Source: Hydrangea macrophylla (lineage: Eukaryota > Streptophyta > Magnoliopsida > Cornales > Hydrangeaceae). From it: DNA of 64,000 nucleotides. Each line of letters begins with the position of its first letter. The stretch's first letter is position 1. Under the pieces are notes generated by a model that saw nothing but the letters and a program-made list of their open reading frames with translations, was not told where the DNA came from and did not search any database. Location of the stretch: contig CM066991.1 in NCBI GenBank assembly GCA_033977485.1, forward strand, positions 53,174,850 to 53,238,849, written 5' to 3'. This document shows positions 1-9,735 of the stretch, piece by piece. The position numbers and the translations under genes are program-made.

Positions 1-677
1 ACGCTCCCAATCTGTAAATAACAAACCAAAAAATAACTCTGTAATCACATTCAACCACAATGAAAGGACTAAAAAACAGGGTAATCAATTAACGCGCGGT
101 TGAGCAAACAAAAAAAAAACTCACATCATCTTCAACATTAGCCCTGCTTTTAGGAGCGTTCTCTACCATTCGCACATATGCAGAATATCTGTTGAGTTGG
201 GACTGTATGCTTGACCAACAGTTCATCAAACTTGAGCTAATTCTATCTGTCGATTTACCCAATATGTGATTATACTCGTGTAGAATTCGATCCCATAATT
301 TCTTTCTTGGTTGGTCAGTACCTATGGCGGCATCTTCCAAGACACACAACCAAGCTTGACATAGTGCTTCGTCTTCTTCTTTTGTCCAATTGGGATTTCT
401 TTCCTTTTGTTGCCCTTGAGCATTCTTTTTTTTTTTTGTGTTGTAGGATTTTGCAAATCAATCGGTTGGGTATGTTGATTACATGAGAATTGGGTTTGCC
501 CATAAAAAATTTAGGATTGAATGGGGGGTACTGTGGATTGAACGGGTATTGTTGTGAAAAAGATTGAAAGTCGTATTGGGGTGGTTGAGAAAATGATTGA
601 GATTCCAATTGTGGTGGTGTTTGAGAGTTGTTTGGTGGGTTGAATTGAGTGTTGAAAAATGGATGTCTAGGATCCAT
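1..677 (-). pseudogene. PIF/Harbinger ORF1-like Myb/SANT (trihelix) protein, partial and frameshifted
   Basis: The start codon is at 677 and the first ~60 residues are rich in Gln, Pro, Phe and Asn (MDPRHPFFNTQF...). After an A-rich run (about 429-439) the frame shifts. In the new frame the protein continues as NWTKEEDEALCQAWLCVLED, then KLWDRILHEYN and SLMNCWSSIQSQLNRY. This is the Myb/SANT-like trihelix DNA-binding domain of PIF/Harbinger ORF1 proteins, often mislabelled in plants as glutathione S-transferase T3-like. The frame stays open to position 125, where GTGAGT looks like a splice donor. TTTACAG at about 12-18 could be the acceptor, with the next exon running off the left edge. In the family, ORF1 works with the DDE transposase ORF2, which is not in the window. 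The frameshift in a homopolymer suggests decay; a sequencing error is possible. The family call is from motif recognition only. Confidence 0.6.
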
Positions 678-835
678 AGTAGATGTTTCAAGAATAGAAG
701 AGCAGTGAGCAACAAAAAAAATGACAAGTTTAACTGGATTTTATAGGATCCAATTTGGGTTCAACAACTATATTTATTATTTATTTTTGCAATTAATATA
801 TGCAGTTGATTTTAATAGTTTATCTTTAACAGTAT

Positions 836-1022
836 CAACAATGCTACACCCACTCCTCCAACTATACCCAAAACCACATTCTATGCTTTAAATGTATGTA
901 CCCTGTACTGTTTGAATTTTTCACTCTTTTTTGTGCACCACTTACATAGCACAAAGTACTTGCATTTAAAGCAAGGATGTGGTTTGAGGTATGGTTGGAG
1001 GAGTGGGTGTAACATTATTCTA
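836..1022. repeat. Foldback (inverted repeat) with ~70-bp arms
   Basis: The sequence at about 840-908 is the near reverse complement of about 950-1018: both arms share ACACCCACTCCTCCAAC and GCTTTAAATG. They are separated by a ~40-bp loop. The structure resembles a small foldback MITE. No clear target duplication was found, so the limits are approximate. Confidence 0.55.
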
Positions 1023-1060
1023 ACAGTATTGCAATGGTCATATATTGCAAAATATAAAAA

Positions 1061-1215
1061 GATGAAGGTCCAATTGGGTAGCATCGAAATGGTATATTGT
1101 AAAATGAATTGAACGGTCCAATGGCATTGCATTTTAATGGAACAAGATGAACAGTCCAAATGGGTTGCATTTCAATGAAAAAAAGTTGAAAGGTCCAATC
1201 AGATTGCACTGAGTC
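1061..1215. repeat. Degenerate tandem repeat, about 40-50 bp units
   Basis: Four imperfect units each contain GGTCCAAT or CAGTCCAA followed some bases later by a GGCATTGCATTT-like segment (starts near 1061, 1111, 1148 and 1187). The repeat overlaps no coding evidence. Confidence 0.45.
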
Positions 1216-1263
1216 AGTTGGCCGTTGGATAGTCAAATCATTACCATGGCTTTTCTAACACAT

Positions 1264-1680
1264 TCAGCTGCTACCAATATTGTTACAGTTAACAAAACCT
1301 TTAGCACCTGACTCCTCCACACAGGCGATTAATTGGTACGTTGGAGCGCTGTCCTCTAACACTAGGTAGCATCTAACACAAGTGTGGCCCTTAAAATGTT
1401 TGATTGCAGTTGCTCTTAGATTACTTAAACTTAGTAGCCAACGTAAAATTAATTGGCTCTTATAAATCTTGCCCCCCAGTGTTTCATCATGATCTACACT
1501 AACGGAAGGCTCCTTAACCGACACCAAATTCACTGGCTCGTCTAGAACTTTCCCCCCGTGTGTTTTTTTCCTCAACCACGGTAGTGAAGGGCTCTTTAGT
1601 CGACACAAAATTCAACGGCTCGTCACTTGCAATAAATTTCTCACCATCTTGCCCCCCAAGTGCTACGTCAGGATCCACAC
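1264..1680 (-). pseudogene. Old GGQ-repeat protein relic, C-terminal part
   Basis: On the minus strand two adjoining frames read SVDPDVALGGQDGEKF, then DEPLNFVSTKEPF and, after a frameshift near 1565, GGKVLDEPVNLVSVKEP and DHDETLGGKIYKSQ. The spacing of LGGQ or LGGK with DEP-N-(F/L)VS-(T/V)KEP matches the acidic repeat in the protein encoded at 4054-5151 (LGGQ, RPSNFISAIES, PGGQ, DEPQNFVE). I read it as a decayed, inverted relative of that element's gene. The function is unknown. The relic is interrupted by the MITE at 1684-2300 and resumes beyond it. Confidence 0.5.
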
Positions 1681-1683
1681 TAA

Positions 1684-2300
1684 CAGTCCGTTTGGTATGA
1701 TTATAAAATAGAACAGAATATAATTGAACAGAATACAAAAGAAAAGAAAAGAATAGAATTGATTTGCAATTCTAATTCTCCTGTTTGGTTTAAAACAGAA
1801 ATAAAAAGAATAGAATTGAAATGATTATTGCTATTTCCTAAAATAACCAAACTGAACCTTAACATTATCCAAACAAACCTTTCCCTAAACCAAAGACGTA
1901 GAAAACGAAGAAGAAGACCGAAGACGAAGAAGACGCAGAAGACGAAGAAGAAGACCGAAGACGCAGAAGACGAAGAAGACGAAGAAGAAGACCGAAGACG
2001 AAGAAGATGCAGAAGACGAAGAAGAAGACCGAAGACGAAGAAGAAGAAGAAGAAGAAGAAGAAGAAGCTGGAAAAGGAAGACGATGAACAGTAGGGGCAG
2101 TTTGGGAAAAGTGAAAATCCCAAATCAATTCTTGCCAAATCCGACCATTTTTTGTCGGATTTGTAAACAGCTCAAAACAAGAATTGGGTAAAATTCAAAA
2201 TGAATTTATTTCTTGTTTTGTGTCATACCAAACACAAGAATTCCACAAGATAGAATTACAAATGAATTCTATTCTAATTTGTGGCATACCAAACGGACTG
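1684..2300. mobile_element. Tourist-type (PIF/Harbinger) MITE, 617 bp
   Basis: The ends are perfect 15-bp inverted repeats, CAGTCCGTTTGGTAT at 1684 and its complement ending at 2300. They are flanked by TAA on both sides (1681-1683 and 2301-2303), the usual 3-bp PIF/Harbinger target duplication. Joining the flanks restores an uninterrupted stretch of the surrounding relic. The interior holds a (GAAGAC)n-like purine tract and a short palindrome around TCCGACCATTTTTTGTCGGA. The open frames inside are low-complexity artefacts; no transposase is encoded. Confidence 0.85.
1892..2087. repeat. Purine-rich GAAGAC/GAAGAA tract inside the MITE
   Basis: About 195 bp of near-pure GAAGAC, GAAGAA and CGAAGA units. 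The strand asymmetry produces long open frames of Lys/Arg/Glu on one strand and Ser/Phe on the other. These should not be taken as genes. Confidence 0.8.
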
Positions 2301-2467
2301 TAACGGAGGGCTCCTTAGCCGAAACAAAATTTTTCTGACTTGTTTTCTATAATTTCTTCATCATTTTTCTCTTTGATGGAGGAAACAAAGGGTGGTGTGC
2401 CAGCCATGCTTATAGCATTAATTTTTTCCACGAAGCAGCCATCCTCTCACTTAAGTGTCTATCTTGG
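2301..2467 (-). pseudogene. Old GGQ-repeat protein relic, middle part
   Basis: This is a continuation of the minus-strand relic between the MITE and the LTR element. Read on the minus strand it gives DRHLSERMAASWKK next to the insertion point at 2463-2467, then a stop, then MAGTPPFVSSIKEKN. The LTR element at 2468-6948 is inserted at CTTGG here. Joining across it gives the continuous frame APMTSQDRHLSERMAASW. Confidence 0.45.
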
Positions 2468-4024
2468 TGTTTGCACCTAAAAAATACATTTTTTAAATCA
2501 AAAGTTGGTAGAGGCCGATTAAACCTTTTTAATCGGACTCATGAGACCGATGGCAAGATCAATGGTTAAGGGGTTACTTCAGAAGTTGATCGAGCTTATT
2601 TGATCGGGCTAACACCTTTGCTTAATCGGACTAACCACTAGTCAATCGGGCTGATCATTATTTGATCGGGCTTAGTCAATCGAGCTGATCACCATTTCAT
2701 CGGGCTGCTACACAGAGTGGGCCCTGCTTCAATATGGCTGTATTGCATCACAATCGGGCTAGCACCATTATTTATTCGGACTGACCACTGTTTCAATCGG
2801 GCTGCTTCCAAGTTGATAATTCGGTCTGGTAGGCCAGTCCGATGGCTTTTGGGTCATTCAGTCTGATGTACTTGCAAATGTGACTACTTTAGTTGACCAG
2901 TTTATAAATATGTCCAAAGAGTCAGGTGATCAACCCAACATCATCAATTCTTGATCGGGCTTCCATATATATGTATATCAATCGGACTGATTTATTCAGA
3001 GATAAGCTTTGTTTGTGTACCGAATAAGTGAAGTTCAAAGGTTATTATCACGCTGACATGTGGGCCACCCCTTGGATTGACTTCAATCAATTTAGCAACT
3101 TTGGCAACGTATTGTCACGGTGGGGCCACATCATAATTGATGGCTATCAGTCTGACATTCGGAGTACTTTTGTCTAATTCAACAAGACTACTTTCAATCG
3201 GGCTCTACATTAGATACAGATTTGGCCATCTTGGGAATATATATATATATATATATATCTGTATGTATATACAAAGGGTCTACTATGATAGATTACCAAC
3301 TCTGAAAGGTCTCCTAATTGATACTACCATATTGGGATAAGGGCAGTTATATCAAATTATGGAAGGGATAATATCAATATTATCTGATTTAGGAAGATGA
3401 TATTAAGAGATTTGGGAAATATATCATTTACTTAGAGAGGAAGCAAAGTGAATCAAGCCAAAAAGCGGACCAGATACAAGATAAATATATATATACATAT
3501 ATATATTTCAAGATATGGAAAACTTTATCAGATATGGAGATAAAATCTGATATTTTTATACTAGATAATTATGGAGGATATTTACTTGCCTTATCTCAAT
3601 CAGTCCATGGCCGCTATAAATCAGCAGGCAGGCCAAGCAGTCAAAGCACTCCGCGTCACTTCGACAAAAGCATCCCAATGCATTCTAAAGCATCCTTTAG
3701 CATTCTTAGGATTAGTTTTTATTTTTCTTAGCTTTTAATTACATCATTATAATTTCTCTTTTCTTCCCAATTAAATAAAAATGCTCTTTTTATTTAATTT
3801 CTCTTGCTTGTGTTCATCACTTGCTAGACTTGTGCGCTTCAGCACTGTCTAGGGACTTTTGGTGAGGGTACTTTCCTAATCACCTCACACAATCGCCTAT
3901 TAGAAGTTAGATTTTCAAAACCTTTGTGTATCACTCACACAAGTGCTTTAGGAAATTTTGTGTTTTAAGTTTGGGTCTACCTTACAAGGCTCTGGCACGC
4001 CCGAACAACAAATTACAGCAAACA
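2468..4024 (+). repeat. 5' LTR of GGQ element (1557 bp)
   Basis: It runs from TGTTTGCACC to ACAGCAAACA. It contains more than ten dispersed copies of ATCGGGCT/ATCGGACT between about 2560 and 3200, an (AT)n run at 3239-3258, and a TATATATA-rich segment near 3487. Relative to the 3' copy it carries an extra 118 bp (about 2936-3053). Confidence 0.85.
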
Positions 4025-4026
4025 TT

Positions 4027-4044
4027 TGGCACGCCCGGTGGGAC
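4027..4044 (+). promoter_or_regulatory. Putative primer binding site of GGQ element
   Basis: TGGCACGCCCGGTGGGAC starts two bases after the LTR end. A TGG start at this place is typical of a tRNA-primed minus-strand site. I cannot name the tRNA with certainty. Confidence 0.5.
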
Positions 4045-4053
4045 AGCCAAGTG

Positions 4054-5151
4054 ATGAGCCATGCATACACAGAAGCATGGCTACACTTCTACAACAACCA
4101 GATTGGTTGGCGGAATGAGTCAATACGCCAACTTCGCGAAGAAATCTATCGTCTATACAACGATGGATATTGGAATGAAACTGGTCGTCTTTACAATGAG
4201 ATAGACCGTTTTGAGGCCGACATACGATTTTTTAATCAAGAAATCGGCCTCCTCACAGCTTCGAGTGGAGCTGATGAACCGCCGCCCGAGGGAAATTCGT
4301 TCATGTCTCTAGACGAGTTTCTATACGGTGACTGGCGAAAGAAGCAACTTTGTGACAACATTCATCGTGCTCTTGAAGATATGAGGGCGCACTCGAGAGA
4401 ACAGCAGGCAAAGCTTAGCCGGTTTGAAGAAGACACGAAAGCAAGCCTGGCAATATTAGAGGCTCAAGGGCAAAAGATCGAGCAACTCTTAAAGTCACAA
4501 CAACGGCCCGAGAAGGCCGATGTTACTGCTCTAAATCAAGAGACCGATGACTCTGGTCATCTTGATTACACGCTGTCCAAGCCGCTCGGGGGGCAAGAAG
4601 ACGGCGGAAAAATAATGTCTAAGGAAAGGCCGAGTAATTTTATATCGGCCATAGAGTCCCTCCCCGACGTTGAAAAAGATGAAGAAGCACCCGGGGGGCA
4701 AGTTCAAGACGAGCCTCAAAATTTTGTTGAGGCCGAAGAGGAAGAGTGTGATAGGCCGAGTGATCTTGTATCGGCCATAGACCCTTCTAGTAGCGAGGAG
4801 GAAGAAGACGAAGACCCCCTTGGTGATGAAGAAATCGGCGATGAAGGGCTCGGGGGGCAAGCTTCGCCGAGACCAATTGAAACTAAATCGGTCCATGAAG
4901 TTTTTGAACGCATTCCTTTGAGGAAAGTCAGCCTCAAGGAATTGTTTAATTTTTTCGGTCTTGTTGTAGTGACCGATTACTATTTTTATTTTAAGCCAAT
5001 TAATTATTTGGCTTGGGTTGATTTACATCCACGGTGGCTGAGTGGGTGTCACCAAAAACTTACGGTTATTTGGTGGCTATTTCTGCAACAATGGTATTAT
5101 CAAAAGACTGAAAAGGTACTGAAGACCGGACTAAATATTAATTCGGTCTAA
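4054..5151 (+). CDS. Unrecognised GGQ-repeat, coiled-coil protein of the LTR element
   Basis: The protein is 365 aa from the ATG at 4054. The frame is open back into the LTR, but this is the first Met after the putative primer site. Residues ~1-160 are charged and helix-like with coiled-coil spacing (IRQLREEIYRLYNDG, FEEDTKASLAILEAQGQKI). Residues ~165-290 are an acidic repeat region with four blocks: PLGGQ...RPSNFISAIES, APGGQ...DEPQNFVE, DRPSDLVSAID and GLGGQ. The last ~70 residues are aromatic and hydrophobic (ending ...KTGLNINSV). There is no CCHC zinc knuckle, no protease DSG/DTG triad, and no reverse transcriptase or integrase motif. By position it sits where gag would be, so a Gag-like packaging role is an inference only. 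An older inverted relative lies at 1264-1680, 2301-2467 and 6949-7144. Confidence 0.65.
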   Translation: MSHAYTEAWLHFYNNQIGWRNESIRQLREEIYRLYNDGYWNETGRLYNEIDRFEADIRFFNQEIGLLTASSGADEPPPEGNSFMSLDEFLYGDWRKKQLCDNIHRALEDMRAHSREQQAKLSRFEEDTKASLAILEAQGQKIEQLLKSQQRPEKADVTALNQETDDSGHLDYTLSKPLGGQEDGGKIMSKERPSNFISAIESLPDVEKDEEAPGGQVQDEPQNFVEAEEEECDRPSDLVSAIDPSSSEEEEDEDPLGDEEIGDEGLGGQASPRPIETKSVHEVFERIPLRKVSLKELFNFFGLVVVTDYYFYFKPINYLAWVDLHPRWLSGCHQKLTVIWWLFLQQWYYQKTEKVLKTGLNINSV

Positions 5152-5497
5152 CTAATAGTGCTATTCGGACTCACAAGGCCGAAAGCAAGAATAATAATAA
5201 TAAATAAAGTGATGCTGGAAGGATGCTTGGGATGCTGATCGGACATAGAGGCCGATGGTGTAACTTATTTCAAGAGTGCTAGTCAAGTGGTGGAGCCCGA
5301 TTATATGAGGTGGTTCCAAATCAATTCCATGTCTCAGTCAAGCTACAACGTGAGGTGTCAAACGGTCTATTGGCCAAGCCCGATGTTAGTCCAAAGATCA
5401 TCGGTCTACATGATGAGCCCGATCGTAGTCTAAAGGTAATCGGTCTCTAGGAAAAACATGGCCATTCAAAATTTCACTTGCTTTTATTTTAAACGGC

Positions 5498-5509
5498 CAG
5501 GGGGGCAAT
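5498..5509 (+). promoter_or_regulatory. Polypurine tract of GGQ element
   Basis: CAGGGGGGCAAT lies directly before the 3' LTR start at 5510, the expected place for the plus-strand primer. Confidence 0.65.
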
Positions 5510-6948
5510 TGTTTGTACCTAAAAAATACATTTTTTAAATCAAAAGTTGGTAGAGGCCGATTGAACCTTTTTAATCGGACTCATGAGACCGATGGCAAGA
5601 TCAATGGTTAAGGGGTTACTTCAGAAGTTGATCGGGCTTATTTGATCGGGCTAACACCTTTGCTTAATCGGACTAACCACTAGTCAATCGGGCTGATCAT
5701 TATTTGATCGGGCTTAGTCAATCGGGCTGATCACCATTTCATCGGGCTGCTACACAGAGTGGGCCCTGCTTCAATATGGCTGTATTGCATCACAATCGGG
5801 CTAGCACCATTATTTATTCGGACTGACCACTGTTTCAATCGGGCTGCTTCCAAGTTGATAATTCGGTCTGGTAGGCCAGTCCGATGGCTTTTGGGTCATT
5901 CAGTCTGATGTACTTGCAAATGTGACTACTTTAGTTGACCAGTTTATAAATATGTCCAAAGAGTCAGGTGATCACGCTGACATGTGGGCCACCCCTTGGA
6001 TTGACTTCAATCAATTTAGCAACTTTGGCAACGTATTGTCACGGTGGGGCCACATCATAATTGATGGCTATCAGTCTGACATTCGGAGTACTTTTGTCTA
6101 ATTCAACAAGACTACTTTCAATCGGGCTCTACATTAGATACAGATTTGGCCATCTTGGGAATATATATATATATATATATATCTGTATGTATATACAAAT
6201 GGTCTACTATGATAGATTACCAACTCTGAAAGGTCTCCTAATTGATACTACCATATTGGGATAAAGGCAGTTATATCAAATTATGGAAGGGATAATATCA
6301 ATATTATCTGATTTAGTAAGATGATATTAAGAGATTTGGGAAATATATCATTTACTTAGAGAGGAAGCAAAGTGAATCAAGCCAAAAAGCGGACCAGATA
6401 CAAGATAAATATATATATACATATATATATTTCAAGATATGGAAAACTTTATCAGATATGGAGATAAAATCTGATATTTTTATACCAGATAATTATGGAG
6501 GATATTTACTTGCCTTATCTCAATCAGTCCATGGCCGCTATAAATCAGCAGGCAGGCCAAGCAGTCAAAGCACTCCGCGTCACTTCGACAAAAACATCCC
6601 AATGCATTCTAAAGCATCCTTTAGCATTCTTAGGATTAGTTTTTATTTTTCTTAGCTTTTAATTACATCATTATAATTTCTCTTTTCTACCCAATTAAAT
6701 AAAAATGCTCTTTTTATTTAATTTCTCTTGCTTGTGTTCATCACTTGCTAGACTTGTGCGCTTCAGCACTGTCTACGGACTTTTGGTGAGGGTACTTTCC
6801 TAATCACCTCACACAATCGCCTATTAGAAGTTAGATTTTCAAAACCTTTGTGTATCACTCACACAAGTGCTTTAAGAAATTTTGTATTTTAAATTTGGGT
6901 CTACCTTACAAGGCTCTGGCACGCCCGAACAACAAATTACAGCAAACA
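5510..6948 (+). repeat. 3' LTR of GGQ element (1439 bp)
   Basis: It matches the 5' LTR over its whole length except for a 118-bp gap and scattered substitutions. It ends ACAGCAAACA and is followed by the CTTGG target duplication. Confidence 0.85.
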
Positions 6949-7144
6949 CTTGGCTAGTCATCGGGGCTGAGAAATCTCTTTGCTGAGCCTCGAGTTTAGC
7001 CAGTGATTTTTTGATTTCATCAAAAGTGCAAAAAATGTCACCATCGTTGTTGACGTTGTTGGCCGAAAGAAAAATTTCCAGCTTGTACTTGTGTACACTT
7101 GGGATTTTGTCGTCGTCTCACCACCGCACATTCAGAAAGGGAAA
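6949..7144 (-). pseudogene. Old GGQ-repeat protein relic, N-terminal part
   Basis: The minus strand reads KYKLEIFLSANNVNNDGDIF, then DEIKKSLAKLEAQQRDFSAP, and stays open into the LTR-element insertion point. SLAKLEAQQ resembles SLAILEAQGQ in the intact GGQ protein. It is cut at its upstream side by the MITE at 7145. Confidence 0.4.
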
Positions 7145-7428
7145 GAGCTTGTTTGTCTGTGCTTATGCTTATGCTTATGCGATCTTGATCGTGATTGGTA
7201 AAACTGCTTAAAAGTAGAACTGCTTATTATGGTTTGGGTGTTTGGTTAATATGCTGTGAATTGATTATTCATAGAGATAATCTTGAAAAGCACCCCCTCA
7301 CCTGCTTATTGTCAAACTACTTTTTGGACCAAATCTGCTTATATTTTTACTGAAAGAAACATATCAATAAGCAATTTGGGATACCAAAACTGCTTAAAAT
7401 AAGCAAATAAGCAATGACAAACAGCCTC
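7145..7428. mobile_element. MITE-like element with GCTTGTTTGTC termini
   Basis: It starts GAGCTTGTTTGTC and ends GACAAACAGCCTC (imperfect inverted repeats), with AAA on both sides. The subterminal CTTATGCTTATGC and AATAAGCAAATAAGC are also inverted. A second, partial copy lies at about 15798-15935. Confidence 0.55.
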
Positions 7429-7535
7429 AAAGTCTTCTATCAACGTAAAATAGTGGTACTGCCCGGGCCCCAGGTGGCGGGTCATTAACACCCACTTGAA
7501 GCTTTAAAGTGACAAATTAAGTTCGTCTTTGAAAT

Positions 7536-7730
7536 ATGAGTAATGTTGTACCTCCTAAATTCAAATTCTAAATCTCTATCCCAAATGATATAGCACCAAT
7601 CAAAATTAAGTAGGCCCGCTAACTATTATGGGGTTACTTCAACATCCTCCAATCAAAATTCAGTAGGCCCTCCACATTATTTGGAATGAAGATTTGGGAT
7701 TTGAATTTAAGAAACATAGCATGAATCTAG
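7536..7730. mobile_element. Short MITE (AGTAATG...CATTGAAT-type foldback)
   Basis: The left arm (AAATTCAAATTCTAAATCT) and right arm (AGATTTGGGATTTGAATTT) are imperfect inverted repeats around CAATCAAAATTMAGTAGGCCC. The element at 57841-57975 has the same layout (TAATCAAAATTCAGCAGTCC core), so this is a repeated family. Confidence 0.5.
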
Positions 7731-8634
7731 GAATATTGTCTTTCACGCCCATGATGATAAATCTGACCGTAAAGACAATCGATCATTTCGCCGGACCACA
7801 TGTTTTATTATTATTATTATTATTTTTTTTTTTTTTTTTTTTTTTTTCCCGGATTAAGTTTCTTATATAGATAATGAATTTCATCTTCAAACTGTGTAAT
7901 GGCATCATCTCGCCATTGGATCTCTAAAGGTCGAAGAATTGTATCCAACTAACTGTCTGTAGATATATGCATGGTTAGTCCTCCCACTGGGGGTGCGAAA
8001 ATATTTGACAAAAAATACCGGTGTGTAATTTTTGCAGGGTGTAGGGATGGTCTTTCCCTTAAAAGTTGCACTTTTAAGTGATGAAATTAATTGAAATGAG
8101 TAAACGAGAGGGGTAGGAATTGTTTTGAAAACAAAAAGTGAACTTCATTGCATTTACAGTAAAGGCTTGAAATGAACTAACTTGTACGACATACAAGAAG
8201 AAAGAAACAATGAATGATTAAAACAAAAGCTACTGGACGAAGAAATGAACAAGGATGCTTTGAGTTGAATGTTGCTTATGCTTTGGAGGGAATGCTTTGA
8301 TCGAATTTGTTTAAAGAGACGCGGATTGAGTCCTCTCTCTTTCTTCGTTTGGCTTGACCATTTATAGATGTAGTAGGAGCTTTCCGACTTCCTCTTCCAT
8401 ATGTGTCTTCCTTAATTGTCTTGGGTAACTTCCCCACATCACCAGATTGTAGGTAACTTCCACATTCCTCTCTTCGATGCTCGGAAGTCAAGTCGTAATG
8501 TGCGTAACTAATGCTGAAGGGATTTGAGTTTTGACAAATGAGAACTGAGATTTCAACTTTGGGAGTTCAAATTAAATCCTAGTTTCAGCATGTGTATTGA
8601 ATGGGAGGATTGTTGTTAATTTCTCAACAAAACC

Positions 8635-8715
8635 TTCTCAGTTCTCTCAGAGCACCCAGCTATAGTTGAATATAAATTGATAAAGGCATGCACAATCCAA
8701 TCCCTGTAGTTTCAT
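8635..8715. repeat. Dispersed ~85-bp repeat, copy 1
   Basis: It shares AAAACCTTCTC-GTTCTC, CAGAGCACC-AGC and GGCATG-ACAATCC with 9648-9735. It may be a duplicated remnant of a resistance-gene 3' region; this is inference from its place downstream of the TNL. Confidence 0.4.
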
Positions 8716-9647
8716 TTTAGTACTAACATTGTTGCTCCACATTCCAACGTTGCAGAAAAAATCTAGGTATTTTCATGCCCATGTTCAAGCTTAATTAGTT
8801 TTTCCACATTAAAACTTAATTTCAATAAACAAAATTAAAAGTGTTTTAAAACTTGTAACAATAGCTTTCAAATAATGAAAAAAAAAATTACGAGGATTGA
8901 TAAACATAACGAGAGAAATCGAAGTTCAAAAGTGCCTATTTGAACATGAAAGGTCCAAAATGCTTTTACTCAAATGTTTTAAATCAGCTCAAAAAAACTT
9001 GTTTAAATTCATGAGTTTTACCACAAACAGCTTGAAAATATTTATGTCCAATTTGTTTGCAGGTATGGAGGGAGCATTTAGATTTAGAGAGCTAAAATCC
9101 AAATCCATATGTTTGGGTATGCATATTTGGATTCAACTTGAATCCACTTTAATTTTTTAAAAGGCAAAACTTCAGGATTTCAAATAATTTGTGAACCTAA
9201 TTATTTGAAATCCATGCGAATACTAATTTTGAATTCAAATTCAAATCCAAATCCAAACACATTGACCCAGACCTTCTACATCATGAATAGGCAAAGAATG
9301 TATTTACTCCACGAAAGATTGCCAAATCCACGCTTTGTAAACGTTAAAAACAAAATGAAGTTTTAACCAAAATGGCAGCCAAGAGGCAACCCGTAAAGCC
9401 CTACTTTCCTTAATCCTGAAACCCAAAATACAAAACACATACACATTTTTTACTCAAACATTGGTAATAGACCTTGGCCTAAGAGAGATCGAAAAGCCCC
9501 GCCTAGAATGCCGGCAATTGCAATTTGTACAATTCCACTAGATTACAATCATTAGTACCATAACTTGGCCAGAGAGAGAAAAGTTCTGCCTAGAATATCG
9601 GCCTTCCAATTTGTCATTATTCTTAGGAGGCAACGTTGTTCTTTATC

Positions 9648-9735
9648 ATCAAAACCTTCTCGGTTCTCAGAGCACCAAGCCATATTGACTAGAAACTGAA
9701 AAGGGCATGTACAATCCTGTATTAGTAATTTAGTC
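9648..9735. repeat. Dispersed ~85-bp repeat, copy 2
   Basis: See 8635-8715. Same orientation, roughly 1 kb apart. Confidence 0.4.

Larger units (their letters stand above)
2468..6948 (+). mobile_element. Non-autonomous LTR retrotransposon encoding a GGQ-repeat protein
   Basis: Two long direct repeats begin TGTTTG and end CAAACA. They are flanked by an identical 5-bp duplication CTTGG (2463-2467 and 6949-6953). The internal region is only about 1.5 kb: a primer-binding-type TGG start at 4027, one open frame (4054-5151), a motif-rich untranslated stretch, and a polypurine tract just before the 3' LTR. There is no protease, reverse transcriptase, RNase H or integrase, so it must be mobilised in trans. 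The two LTRs differ by a 118-bp indel and, by my reading, around 14 substitutions, so the insertion is fairly young. I do not recognise the superfamily. Confidence 0.85.

Noticed and set aside
1701..2138. Long open frames on both strands rich in Ser/Phe or Lys/Arg/Glu
   Set aside because: They lie wholly in the GAAGAC purine tract of a MITE; base composition alone keeps them open.
3137..3340. 67-aa frame present twice (also 6061-6264)
   Set aside because: It is repeated only because it lies in the two LTRs of one element; it crosses an (AT)n run and shows no domain.
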